Assembly (NCBI RefSeq): GCF_016888445.1
Contig: NZ_JAFEKF010000003.1
Location: 62,001 to 126,000 of the forward strand
DNA length: 64,000 nt
Direction of reading: 5' to 3'
DNA from: Marinomonas ostreistagni
Lineage (GTDB): Bacteria > Pseudomonadota > Gammaproteobacteria > Pseudomonadales > Marinomonadaceae
In this document: one piece after another, positions 28,211-36,390 of the stretch
Layout of the letters: the number at the start of each line of letters is the position of its first letter
Numbering within the stretch: the stretch's first letter is position 1
Translations under genes and position numbers: made by a program
The notes under the pieces: generated by a model
Seen by the model: only the letters and a program-made list of their open reading frames with translations
What the model was told of the DNA's origin: nothing
Databases searched by the model: none

Positions 28211-28271
28211 TTAGAAGTGTCCGTTTCGGTTAAGCGCTGAGTTTTCGCATCTCTAGCGCTTGGCTTGATTG

Positions 28272-28383
28272 TTTATGTGTCCAATATGAGCGAAAATAGC
28301 GCGCAATTCCTATTAGCATAACAAACTGAGCAGATGCGCTTGTAAACAAGGCGTGATTGGGCGGCAGTTTGTGGACACATAAA
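28272..28383 (+). promoter_or_regulatory. Nested stem-loop leader directly upstream of prfC
   Basis: An 11-bp perfect outer helix pairs TTTATGTGTCC (28272-28282) with GGACACATAAA (28373-28383). An 8-bp inner helix, ACAAACTG (28321-28328) with CAGTTTGT (28365-28372), abuts it without a gap on the 3' side. A third hairpin, CTTGT/ACAAG (28339-28350), lies inside. The structure ends ten bases before the prfC ATG, so it could mask or present the ribosome-binding site. No T run follows, so it is not an intrinsic terminator. Family not recognised. Confidence 0.55.
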
Positions 28384-28393
28384 AGAGTTTTAA

Positions 28394-29983
28394 ATGGCTG
28401 ACCAGCAATTTCTTGATCAAGTAAACCAGCGTCGCACCTTTGCGATCATCTCGCACCCGGATGCCGGTAAGACCACCATCACCGAGAAGGTACTTTTGTT
28501 TGGACGTGCGATCCAGCAGGCCGGTACCGTCAAAGGTCGTGGCTCGAACCAGCACGCCAAGTCCGACTGGATGGATATGGAGAAAGAGCGTGGTATCTCG
28601 ATCACGACCTCGGTGATGCAGTTTCCTTACAATGAGTGCTTGGTTAACCTACTGGACACACCAGGACACGAAGACTTCTCAGAAGATACTTACCGTACCC
28701 TGACCGCCGTAGACTCGTGTTTGATGGTGATCGACGCCGCTAAGGGTGTCGAGGATCGTACACGCAAGTTGATGGAAGTTACGCGCTTACGTGATACGCC
28801 AATCATTACCTTTATGAACAAATTGGACCGTGACATCCGTGATCCAATGGAGCTGCTTGACGAAGTTGAAAATGAGCTCAACATGATGTGTGCGCCAATC
28901 ACTTGGCCGATCGGCTGTGGTAAAGCGTTTAAAGGGGTTTATCACCTGCATCGCGATGAGACGATTTTGTACTCTACTGGCCAAGGTCACACGATCCAAG
29001 AATTACGCGTGGTAAAAGGTCTAGATAATCCAGAGCTGGATGCGGCGGTGGGTGAAGACCTAGCCGAGCAATTGCGCGAAGAGCTTGAGCTAGTAGTTGG
29101 CGCGTCTAACGAGTTTGATAAAGAGCTATTTTTAGCTGGCGAGCTGACCCCAGTATACTTCGGTACTGCATTGGGTAACTTTGGTGTTGATCACATGCTA
29201 GACGGTTTGACTGAATGGGCGCCGGCGCCGATGCCACGTGAAACCCACGATCGTCAGGTGGATGCAACGGAAGAAAAATTCTCAGGTTTCGTGTTTAAGA
29301 TCCAAGCCAACATGGACCCTAAACACCGTGACCGTATTGCCTTTATGCGTATTGTATCGGGTACTTACAAGCAAGGCATGAAGATGAACCATGTGCGTAT
29401 CGGTAAGCAAATCAGCATCTCAGATGCGGTTACCTTTATGGCCGGCGACCGTGCCCGTGCGGATGAAGCCTTTGCTGGTGACATCATTGGTTTGCACAAC
29501 CACGGTACCATTCAGATCGGTGATACCTTCACCCAAGGTGAGAGCTTGAAGTTCACCGGTATTCCGAACTTCGCACCGGAGCTATTCCGTCGTATTCGCC
29601 TAAAAGATCCACTACGTCAAAAGCAACTGCTAAAAGGCTTGGTGCAATTGTCGGAAGAGGGCGCCGTACAGGTGTTCCGCCCGATGCAAAACAACGATCT
29701 GATTGTAGGTGCGGTAGGTGTGCTGCAGTTTGATGTGGTGGCGGCGCGTCTTAAAGCTGAGTACAACGTCGAAGCCATTTACGAAAGTGTCAATGTCGCC
29801 ACCGCTCGTTGGGTGGATAGTACCGACAGTAAGAAGTTTGAAGAGTTTAAGCGTAAGAGTGAAGCCAACTTGGCGCTCGATGGTGGTGACAACTTGGCTT
29901 ACATTGCACCGACCATGGTCAACCTGAATTTAGCCAAAGAGCGTTACCCAGAAGTGACCTTCCGCGCGACGCGAGAGCACTAA
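28394..29983 (+). CDS. prfC: Peptide chain release factor 3 (RF3)
   Basis: 529 aa, identical in length to E. coli RF3. Translational GTPase that recycles RF1/RF2 from the ribosome after peptide release. G motifs: [13 protein letters not shown] (G1), [11 protein letters not shown] (G2 region), [16 protein letters not shown] (G3) and FMNKLDRD (G4); the C-terminal domains II-III end in [15 protein letters not shown]. The Shine-Dalgarno is weak (AAGAG) and sits against the 3' strand of the leader structure, which suggests translational control. Confidence 0.97.
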   Translation: MADQQFLDQVNQRRTFAIISHPDAGKTTITEKVLLFGRAIQQAGTVKGRGSNQHAKSDWMDMEKERGISITTSVMQFPYNECLVNLLDTPGHEDFSEDTYRTLTAVDSCLMVIDAAKGVEDRTRKLMEVTRLRDTPIITFMNKLDRDIRDPMELLDEVENELNMMCAPITWPIGCGKAFKGVYHLHRDETILYSTGQGHTIQELRVVKGLDNPELDAAVGEDLAEQLREELELVVGASNEFDKELFLAGELTPVYFGTALGNFGVDHMLDGLTEWAPAPMPRETHDRQVDATEEKFSGFVFKIQANMDPKHRDRIAFMRIVSGTYKQGMKMNHVRIGKQISISDAVTFMAGDRARADEAFAGDIIGLHNHGTIQIGDTFTQGESLKFTGIPNFAPELFRRIRLKDPLRQKQLLKGLVQLSEEGAVQVFRPMQNNDLIVGAVGVLQFDVVAARLKAEYNVEAIYESVNVATARWVDSTDSKKFEEFKRKSEANLALDGGDNLAYIAPTMVNLNLAKERYPEVTFRATREH

Positions 29984-30078
29984 GCTATACTTGACTAAAA
30001 TGCTTGGTTAAGCGGATAATCGCCGAATTAATTTTGTAATGTATAAAAGGTGTCTTTGACACCTTGCTGGAGAGAGCA

Positions 30079-30420
30079 ATGGTCGAATCGACAGATCCTA
30101 TCTCAATGACGGATGCGGCAGCAGCCAAGCTACAGTCATTGATTGAGGAAGAAGAAAATGATCGCCTGATGTTGCGTGTCTACGTTACCGGTGGTGGTTG
30201 TTCTGGCTTCCAGTATGGGTTCGCTTTTGATGAAGAAAATCAGGAAGATGACACTGAAGTGGTACGCAATGGTGTGAAACTAGTGGTCGATCCACTTAGT
30301 TTCCAATATCTAGTCGGCTCAGAAGTGGACTATCAAGAGAACTTAGAAGGTGCGCGCTTTACGGTGATGAACCCAAATGCGTCGTCCACCTGTGGTTGTG
30401 GTGCCAGCTTCAGTATTTAG
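30079..30420 (+). CDS. erpA: A-type iron-sulfur carrier ErpA
   Basis: 113 aa. Delivers [4Fe-4S] clusters to apoproteins such as isoprenoid-synthesis enzymes and respiratory complexes. The three cluster ligands are present: Cys41 in [11 protein letters not shown] and Cys105/Cys107 in [11 protein letters not shown], and the segment [16 protein letters not shown] is ErpA-like. The open frame extends to TTG 30064, but GGAG six bases before ATG 30079 marks the start. Monocistronic with its own terminator. Confidence 0.95.
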   Translation: MVESTDPISMTDAAAAKLQSLIEEEENDRLMLRVYVTGGGCSGFQYGFAFDEENQEDDTEVVRNGVKLVVDPLSFQYLVGSEVDYQENLEGARFTVMNPNASSTCGCGASFSI

Positions 30421-30450
30421 CAAGCTGCTGTCACAACCGAAAGATTAAGA

Positions 30451-30477
30451 AACCCTCGCTAGTGCGAGGGTTTTTTT
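30451..30477 (+). terminator. Terminator of erpA
   Basis: Stem AACCCTCGC/GCGAGGGTT with loop TAGT and a seven-T run. Confidence 0.9.
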
Positions 30478-30615
30478 ATGTTCAGTCTGTAACCTGTATA
30501 ATGGCGTTCGGCAAGCAAAATGCATGTCGCCATAGTACGAATCAAGCTTCGGCATAAATCAGGTCGCGTGGCACAGCTAAAGGCCACCAATGTGTGAAAA
30601 ACTAGGGGAAGTTAA

Positions 30616-31713
30616 ATGAATTTAAAGTCTCGCGTGTCGGCAATCGCCTTCGCTGTCGGAACCGTGGTGTCCTTCTCTGCTCAGGCAGAAGACGTCGTAC
30701 ATTTTTATAACTGGTCAGACTACATTGATGAAGCCACTCTGCCTAATTTTGAAGAAGAGACTGGTATTTCTGTGGTCTATGACGTGTTTGATAGCAACGA
30801 AGTGCTAGAGGCCAAGTTGTTATCAGGCCAGTCAGGCTTTGATCTAGTGGTACCGACTAATGACTTTTTAGGCAAACAAATCCAAGCGGGCGCATTCATG
30901 CCCTTGGATCGTGAGCAGTTGCCGAATTGGTCTAACCTTGATCCACAAATGATGGCGCAACTAGAAACCGTGGATCCTGGTAATCAGTACGCTGTGCCGT
31001 ATATGTGGGGCACAACAGGCATTGGTATCAACGAAGACAAAGTCAAAGCGGCACTTGGCGAAGATGCGCCAATCAATAGCTGGTCATTGGTATTTGAAAA
31101 AGAATACTTAGAGAAGCTTGAGTCCTGCGGTGTGGTGGCGCTGGATGCACCGACAGAAGTGATGAGCTCAGCAATGAATTATCTAGGTCTTGATCCGAAC
31201 AGTACCGATCGTGATGACATTCAACAGGCCACCGATCTGTTATTGGATATTCGTCCACATTACCGTTACTTCCATAGCTCGAAATACATCAATGACTTAG
31301 CCAATGGCGATATTTGTGTCGTGATCGGTTGGTCAGGCGATATTGCCCAAGCGGCTGCGCGTGCAGAAGAGGCAGATAACGGTGTCAACGTGAGCTACAT
31401 CATCCCTAAAGAAGGTGCGTTGATGTGGTTTGATATGCTTGCTATCCCACGCGATGCCAAAAATCCAGAAGGCGCCCATACGCTGATTAACTACTTAATG
31501 CGCCCTGAAGTGACTGCGGATATCACTAACTACGTGTGGTACGCCAATGCCAACCCAGCGTCTATGCCGATGGTTGATCCTGAGGTGGCGAACGATGAAA
31601 GCATCTTCCCAACGCCTGAAGTGCGCGAAAAGCTTTGGTTGCCAAAAGTATTAGATCAACGCACCACGCGTACCATTACCCGCAGCTGGAATAAGATTAA
31701 AACGGGTCAATAA
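30616..31713 (+). CDS. potF: Polyamine ABC transporter, periplasmic binding protein
   Basis: 365 aa with a Sec signal peptide (MNLKSRVSAIAFAVGTVVSFSAQA, cleavage after AQA). The mature part starts EDVVHFYNWSDYIDE, the common PotD/PotF opening, followed by VYDVFDSNEVLEAKLLSGQSGFDLVVP and PYMWGTTGIGINEDKV. It captures putrescine or spermidine and hands it to the permease. AGGGGAAG precedes the ATG. A hairpin terminator separates it from potGHI, so the binding protein is probably made in excess over the membrane parts. The symbol follows the four-gene PotFGHI arrangement; which polyamine is bound cannot be read off. Confidence 0.93.
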   Translation: MNLKSRVSAIAFAVGTVVSFSAQAEDVVHFYNWSDYIDEATLPNFEEETGISVVYDVFDSNEVLEAKLLSGQSGFDLVVPTNDFLGKQIQAGAFMPLDREQLPNWSNLDPQMMAQLETVDPGNQYAVPYMWGTTGIGINEDKVKAALGEDAPINSWSLVFEKEYLEKLESCGVVALDAPTEVMSSAMNYLGLDPNSTDRDDIQQATDLLLDIRPHYRYFHSSKYINDLANGDICVVIGWSGDIAQAAARAEEADNGVNVSYIIPKEGALMWFDMLAIPRDAKNPEGAHTLINYLMRPEVTADITNYVWYANANPASMPMVDPEVANDESIFPTPEVREKLWLPKVLDQRTTRTITRSWNKIKTGQ

Positions 31714-31727
31714 CCCACCAACAAAAC

Positions 31728-31750
31728 AAGCGGGCCTTGGGCCCGCTTTT
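31728..31750 (+). terminator. Attenuating hairpin between potF and potG
   Basis: Stem AAGCGGGCC/GGCCCGCTT with a TTG loop and four Ts. The short T run suggests partial read-through, common after the binding-protein gene of ABC operons. Confidence 0.75.
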
Positions 31751-31800
31751 AGACTGCTAAACGGCTCACCAGCCGTGCTATTAATCCTAGAGGATGCTTA

Positions 31801-32922
31801 ATGATTGAGCCGAGTCTTGCTCGCGACAGTGTCGATAATCACTTTTTACAAATCCAAAGTATTGTGAAGACCTATGATGACGTGGTCGCCGTCAATGATG
31901 TGTCACTGGATATCGCGAAAGGCGATATTTTTGCCTTACTTGGGGCATCGGGCTCCGGTAAATCCACCTTGCTACGCATGTTGGCTGGGTTTGAAATTCC
32001 GAACTCTGGCAAAATCGTGCTAGACGGTGAAGACATTGTGCCATTGCCGCCGTATCGTCGTCCGATCAATATGATGTTTCAGTCTTATGCGCTGTTTCCA
32101 CACATGACGGTTGAGCAAAATATTGCCTACGGCTTAAAGCAAGATCGCATGCCCAAAGCCATGATTAGCGATAAAGTGATGGAAATGCTGCGCCTCGTGC
32201 ATATGGAAAAATACGCTAAGCGTAAACCCGATCAGCTTTCTGGTGGTCAGCGTCAGCGAGTGGCGTTGGCACGTAGCCTCGCTAAATCCCCTAAGCTTTT
32301 GTTGCTAGACGAGCCAATGGGGGCACTGGATAAAAAACTGCGCAGCCGCATGCAGCTGGAAGTGGTGGATATCATTGAGCGCGTTGGCGTGACGTGTGTC
32401 ATGGTGACCCACGACCAAGAAGAAGCCATGACCATGGCCAATCGTATTGCCATTATGGAAGAGGGGCGCATCGTCCAAGCGGGCTCACCGCGCGATATCT
32501 ATGAAGCACCAAACAGTCTTGAGGCTGCCGAATTTATTGGCAGCATGAACTTGTTCCATGGTGTGATTGCGGTTGATGCCGAAGACCATGCCATCATTGA
32601 GTCTGACGAGGTCAATGCTAAGCTGTATGTCTCTTACGGTGTTACCACTGCCATTGAAGATAAGCAGGTAGTGTTTGCGGTGCGTCCAGAAAAGACCAAA
32701 ATATCACGCCAACAGCCACAAGCGGCGCATAACTGGTGTCGTGGTAAAGTGCATGATATCGCTTACTTGGGTGGTCATTCGGTGTATCACATTCGCTTGG
32801 ATAACGGCAAAATTCTGTACTCCTTTATGGTCAATTCGGACCGCTTTGCTGACTTGCCGACATGGGAAGAAGACATCTATGTCTACTGGTCTGACGACAG
32901 TGGCTTGGTGCTGCGTCCATGA
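31801..32922 (+). CDS. potG: Polyamine ABC transporter ATP-binding protein
   Basis: 373 aa. ABC ATPase with Walker A GASGSGKST, Q-loop MMFQSYALFPHMTV, signature LSGGQRQRVALARSLA, Walker B LLLLDEPMGALD and the switch His in VTHDQEEAM. The C-terminal about 120 residues form a TOBE-like regulatory domain (VVFAVRPEKTKIS, LGGHSVYHIRL). It powers uptake through PotHI. The stop overlaps the potH start (ATGA). Confidence 0.94.
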   Translation: MIEPSLARDSVDNHFLQIQSIVKTYDDVVAVNDVSLDIAKGDIFALLGASGSGKSTLLRMLAGFEIPNSGKIVLDGEDIVPLPPYRRPINMMFQSYALFPHMTVEQNIAYGLKQDRMPKAMISDKVMEMLRLVHMEKYAKRKPDQLSGGQRQRVALARSLAKSPKLLLLDEPMGALDKKLRSRMQLEVVDIIERVGVTCVMVTHDQEEAMTMANRIAIMEEGRIVQAGSPRDIYEAPNSLEAAEFIGSMNLFHGVIAVDAEDHAIIESDEVNAKLYVSYGVTTAIEDKQVVFAVRPEKTKISRQQPQAAHNWCRGKVHDIAYLGGHSVYHIRLDNGKILYSFMVNSDRFADLPTWEEDIYVYWSDDSGLVLRP

Positions 32923-33833
32923 AGAAAGTGACTGAACGTTTAAAACAGCATGCAGAGCATGGCAAGCGCTGGGTCATCGCCTTACCGATGATCTGGTTGT
33001 TGCTGTTCTTTGCGTTGCCATTTTTGATTGTGATTAAGATTGCGTTTGCCGAGTCAGCTTTGGCGATTCCGCCTTATACTGAGCTGGTCACTATGGCTGG
33101 TGACGCTCTCGATCTGCATTTGTATTTTGGTAACTTTAGCTTTATTGCTGAAGACAGCTTGTACCTTAATGCTTATCTAAACAGTATCAAGATGGCGGCG
33201 ATCTCGACGGCCTTGTGTCTATTGATCGGTTACCCGATGGCTTATCACATTGCCCGCGCTAAGCCGGAGCGCCAGTCGATTTTGCTGTTGCTGATCTTGT
33301 TGCCGTCGTGGACCTCATTTTTGATCCGTATTTACGCTTGGATTGGCATCCTTAAAAGTAACGGTGTACTGAACAACAGCTTGTTGTGGTTGGGACTGAT
33401 AGATGAGCCATTGGCGATTTTGAATACCAACTTGGCGGTGTACATTGGTATTGTGTATGCCTACTTGCCATTTATGGTGCTGCCGTTGTACGCCAATTTG
33501 GTGAAGCATGATTACAGCTTGATTGAGGCATCGCAGGACTTGGGCGCACGTCGTTTTACTTCGTTTTGGCAGATCACATTCCCCTTGTCTCGCAATGGCA
33601 TGATCGCAGGCAGCATGCTGGTGTTCATCCCGGTGGTGGGTGAATATGTGATTCCAGAATTACTCGGTGGTAGTAGCTCGATCGTGATTGGTAAGGTGTT
33701 GTGGCAAGAGTTCTTCAATAACCGTGATTGGCCGTTGGCGTCATCGCTGGCGTTGATTATGTTGGTGCTGCTGATGATCCCGATTCATTTGTTTAGGAAG
33801 TTTCAGGACAAAGAGTGGGAGGACGCCAAATGA
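32919..33833 (+). CDS. potH: Polyamine ABC transporter permease, PotH/PotB type
   Basis: 304 aa, six membrane spans, with the EAA loop for ATPase docking as EASQDLGARRFTSFWQITFPLSRNGMIAGS. The N-terminal WVIALPMIWLLLFFALPFLIVIKIAFAES and ILLLLILLPSWTSFLIRIYAWIGIL match PotB/PotH permeases. It overlaps potG and potI by four bases each, indicating tight translational coupling. Confidence 0.94.
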   Translation: MKKVTERLKQHAEHGKRWVIALPMIWLLLFFALPFLIVIKIAFAESALAIPPYTELVTMAGDALDLHLYFGNFSFIAEDSLYLNAYLNSIKMAAISTALCLLIGYPMAYHIARAKPERQSILLLLILLPSWTSFLIRIYAWIGILKSNGVLNNSLLWLGLIDEPLAILNTNLAVYIGIVYAYLPFMVLPLYANLVKHDYSLIEASQDLGARRFTSFWQITFPLSRNGMIAGSMLVFIPVVGEYVIPELLGGSSSIVIGKVLWQEFFNNRDWPLASSLALIMLVLLMIPIHLFRKFQDKEWEDAK

Positions 33834-34636
33834 AAACGCGTCTGAATTTCTCTGGCGTCATGTTTTGGTTGGGCATGGCGTTTTTATATTTGCCTATGCT
33901 GAGTCTTATCATCTACTCGTTTAACGAGTCACGCTTAGTCACAGTCTGGGCCGGTTGGTCGACCAAATGGTATGGCGAGCTGTTTCGTGATGAAGGCTTA
34001 ATGAATGCTGTATGGCGTAGCTTAGAAGTGGCCTTTTGGAGTGCTAATGCGGCGGTCGTGCTTGGTGTGCTAGCGTCGGTGGCGCTGACGCGCTTTGGGC
34101 GCTTTCGCGGTCGCTCGATGTTACACAGCTTAGTGGCGGCGCCATTGGTGATGCCAGACGTGATCATCGGTTTGTCATTACTACTATTGTTTGTGTCGAT
34201 GACGGACCTGATTGGTTGGCCGCAACAGCGCGGGTTACTAACGATTTGGATCGCCCATGCCACCTTCTGTACAGCGTATGCGACGGTTGTGATTAGCTCG
34301 CGCTTAAAAGAGCTGGACCGCTCTTATCTTGAGGCGGCGATGGATTTAGGGGCGACGCCCGCTAAGGCGTTTGTTCAGGTGACCTTGCCGATTATCATGC
34401 CAGCCTTAGTATCGGCATGGTTGCTATCGTTTACTTTGTCATTAGATGACGTGGTCATTGCAAGCTTTGTCTCAGGCCCTGGGGCGACGACTTTGCCGAT
34501 TGAGGTGTTTAGCTCAGTGCGCTTAGGCGTTTCGCCGAAGATCAATGCGCTGGCGACCTTGATCATTCTGCTGGTGTCTTTGGTGACGCTGGTTGTATGG
34601 TGGTTGTCTAGACGTAAGCTTAAACGCGCTAAATAG
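33830..34636 (+). CDS. potI: Polyamine ABC transporter permease, PotI/PotC type
   Basis: 268 aa, six membrane spans. The EAA loop reads EAAMDLGATPAKAFVQVTLPIIMPALVSAW and the N-terminal half has LPMLSLIIYSFNESRLVTVWAGWSTKWYGELF, typical of PotC/PotI. The frame opens at GTG 33815, but GGAGG precedes ATG 33830 by seven bases and that ATG overlaps the potH stop by four, so the ATG is preferred. Last gene of the pot operon; the next gene is convergent with only five bases between. Confidence 0.94.
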   Translation: MKTRLNFSGVMFWLGMAFLYLPMLSLIIYSFNESRLVTVWAGWSTKWYGELFRDEGLMNAVWRSLEVAFWSANAAVVLGVLASVALTRFGRFRGRSMLHSLVAAPLVMPDVIIGLSLLLLFVSMTDLIGWPQQRGLLTIWIAHATFCTAYATVVISSRLKELDRSYLEAAMDLGATPAKAFVQVTLPIIMPALVSAWLLSFTLSLDDVVIASFVSGPGATTLPIEVFSSVRLGVSPKINALATLIILLVSLVTLVVWWLSRRKLKRAK

Positions 34637-34641
34637 ACGCG

Positions 34642-35457
34642 CTAAGCACTGGTATCAATATCACCGAGTGGCCTTGTGGGGCGCTCGGTGCCTTCCTCGC
34701 GCTGGTAAGTGACTTCGTAATTGCCTATGTAGATATAGCCTAGGCGTTGATCACTAATCAGCAGCGGTAGGGCGTCACGCTGGCGCTCAAACCAAATCTG
34801 TAAGCCTAAAAACGCTGCGTCGTAACGTACCGCTGACGTGCCCTCTAAATCGTACAATTTCTCTAGCGGGTTGGGCTCGCCATCTTGATCAATTTCAAAT
34901 ACCCAGTTCTCGGGAAGGGTGTCTAGCTGTTCGTCGTTGTAAGGGGTGTCGATGGATTGCACTGGCCCTAATGCGTTGAAGGCTTGTAGTAAGGCGGGCT
35001 CTAGATGTCGTGCAATAAAGGTAACGTGGCAGATTTTAGTGTTGCCTTGGCCGGCGATTTGAAATTCAAAGGTGCGCGGCGCTTGACCTTTATGTTGAGG
35101 GTTTATAGAGGGCGCGGCATAACCGCTTTGCTCAGTACCAGACGATTGCAGGGGCGGTGTTTGCAAGGCCACTTGCCAGCCATCATTCTGTGGCGCTAAG
35201 CGGGTTAACGCTTCGACCACGATTTGGTTTTGATCTAGCTGCTGAAGCACGGTTTCGAGCATGTTGGCAATGATGCTGTCAGTGGGAGTCAAAGCGCTAT
35301 CGGATTCGTACGAGAGCACGATGTGATGAACTTTGGCGGCGGCTTCGCTTAGGGTAAGGCTGTCATCGGAGTAGCGCTCACGGCGACGCCTAAAACGCGT
35401 AAAATCGTCATGCTCGGGAAGCTGCTTGATGCGGTTAACGGTGTCGATAAAGATCAT
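34642..35457 (-). CDS. Hypothetical protein
   Basis: 271 aa, not recognised. The N-terminal part is charged with an arginine cluster (RFRRRRERYSDD), the middle is polar and Gln/Pro-rich (QTPPLQSSGTEQSGYAAPS), and the C-terminal half has regular strand/helix patterning (ENWVFEIDQDGEPNPLEKLYDLEG, LGYIYIGNYEVTYQREEG). No signal peptide or membrane span, so it is probably cytosolic. The frame also opens at GTG 35466; ATG 35457 is chosen, with a GAG eight bases upstream. It lies convergent to potI and near the start of yhbY; neither suggests a role. Confidence 0.7.
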   Translation of the reverse strand: MIFIDTVNRIKQLPEHDDFTRFRRRRERYSDDSLTLSEAAAKVHHIVLSYESDSALTPTDSIIANMLETVLQQLDQNQIVVEALTRLAPQNDGWQVALQTPPLQSSGTEQSGYAAPSINPQHKGQAPRTFEFQIAGQGNTKICHVTFIARHLEPALLQAFNALGPVQSIDTPYNDEQLDTLPENWVFEIDQDGEPNPLEKLYDLEGTSAVRYDAAFLGLQIWFERQRDALPLLISDQRLGYIYIGNYEVTYQREEGTERPTRPLGDIDTSA

Positions 35458-35552
35458 GTCGCGCACTCACTGTGTGGTGTTGATGACAGCTTATCGGCCG
35501 CTGTAGGGGAAAGTTAAGGCTGAAAAGCATCAGCCTTAACGAATTCAGAAGC

Positions 35553-35855
35553 TTAACGCAGTAGGTTAGACAGCTTAGGATTTGGCTCTAGGGCCGCACG
35601 GTAAAGTAGCGCGACTTTACCGATGGTTTGTACCACTTCGCATTTCAGTACTTTCGCTGTCTCTTCGACAATCGAGTAGCGTACTTCGCGATCGCTAATG
35701 CTGTAGCGAACTTTGATCAGCTCGTGGTCTTCTAGGGCACGGTCGATCTCAGTTAGAACTGGCTCGGTAAGACCGTTCCCAGCAACCGTAACCACTGGAT
35801 TAAGGGTGTGCCCAATGTTGCGGTATTGCTTTTTTTGAACGTTCGATAAACTCAT
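35553..35855 (-). CDS. yhbY: Ribosome assembly RNA-binding protein YhbY (CRM domain)
   Basis: 100 aa, one CRS1/YhbY (CRM) domain: LSNVQKKQYRNIGHTLNPVVTVAGNGLTEPVLTEIDRALEDHELIKVRY with the GxxG-like VAGNGLT loop. It binds pre-50S ribosomes. In E. coli yhbY is divergent from rlmE-ftsH; here it is divergent from ftsH, but rlmE is missing from the space between. Confidence 0.92.
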   Translation of the reverse strand: MSLSNVQKKQYRNIGHTLNPVVTVAGNGLTEPVLTEIDRALEDHELIKVRYSISDREVRYSIVEETAKVLKCEVVQTIGKVALLYRAALEPNPKLSNLLR

Positions 35856-36390
35856 AGTTAAAATTTCTCATCTTGGTTAGCCCTCTTTATTGGAGGCATC
35901 AGAGGTTAAGCGATATTATAACGGAAGATCACCCCGTTTAGGTATGATCAAACGTGCCTGAGTTGAAAAAGAAGTGGCCGATTTCCTAGGAACCAACCAA
36001 AGATTTATCGGTCAATATCACAGGCGATTGGCAGAAAGGCTTTTTGATCAGGCGTTTAACGTGAAAAACTGATCGGAATTGGTGTCTTGCCCGTAGCTTC
36101 TGATATATTGGTAAGGATGAAACTTCCCTAGGGAAGGGAATGCCAAGACCTTAGCTTGCAATTTTTGCGTTAACCCCCACTATAGCTATGTGTTCTCAAC
36201 ATGGCTTACGTCGGTCGGATGACACTATTTGACTTGGCTGCGAACGTAATACGGAGTCCATTAGGCTCTGTGGTAACCCGTAAACTTTATGTGTCAGTGG
36301 CTCGCCCTGAACATACTTACTAGGACGACAAATTAAAGGTTAATGCGCAGCGTATCTTACTCTGCAAACTAGCCATTAAGAGGTGTGCTC
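35856..36390. other. 535-bp non-coding spacer between yhbY and ftsH
   Basis: No convincing protein gene. RlmE, often found here, is absent: none of its motifs (such as DLGAAPGGW) appear in any frame. The spacer contains several inverted repeats: GATCAG/CTGATC (36046-36074), CTTCCCTAGGGAAG (36123-36136), and a TGACAC/GTGTCA helix (about 36220-36297) enclosing a hairpin ACGGAGTC/GGCTCTGT (about 36251-36271). A possible -10 TATATT at 36104-36109 would make a leader of nearly 290 bases before ftsH. It may be a long structured 5' UTR or a small RNA gene; I compared it with tmRNA, 6S and 4.5S RNA by memory and found no match. Confidence 0.5.

Noticed and set aside
28218..28262. Terminator after the dCache chemoreceptor (AAGCGCT/AGCGCTT)
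   Set aside because: The loop is about 16 bases and no T run follows, so it was not called as an intrinsic terminator.
35973..36071. GTG-started 32-codon frame (ADFLGTNQRFIGQYHRRLAE...) upstream of ftsH
   Set aside because: Short, no clear Shine-Dalgarno, and no recognisable family; chance cannot be excluded, so it was not listed as a gene.
36104..36390. tmRNA, 6S RNA or 4.5S RNA in the ftsH upstream spacer
   Set aside because: None of the conserved sequences I know for these RNAs (tag-peptide region and CCA end, the 6S bubble sequences, the SRP GGAA tetraloop hairpin) could be found.
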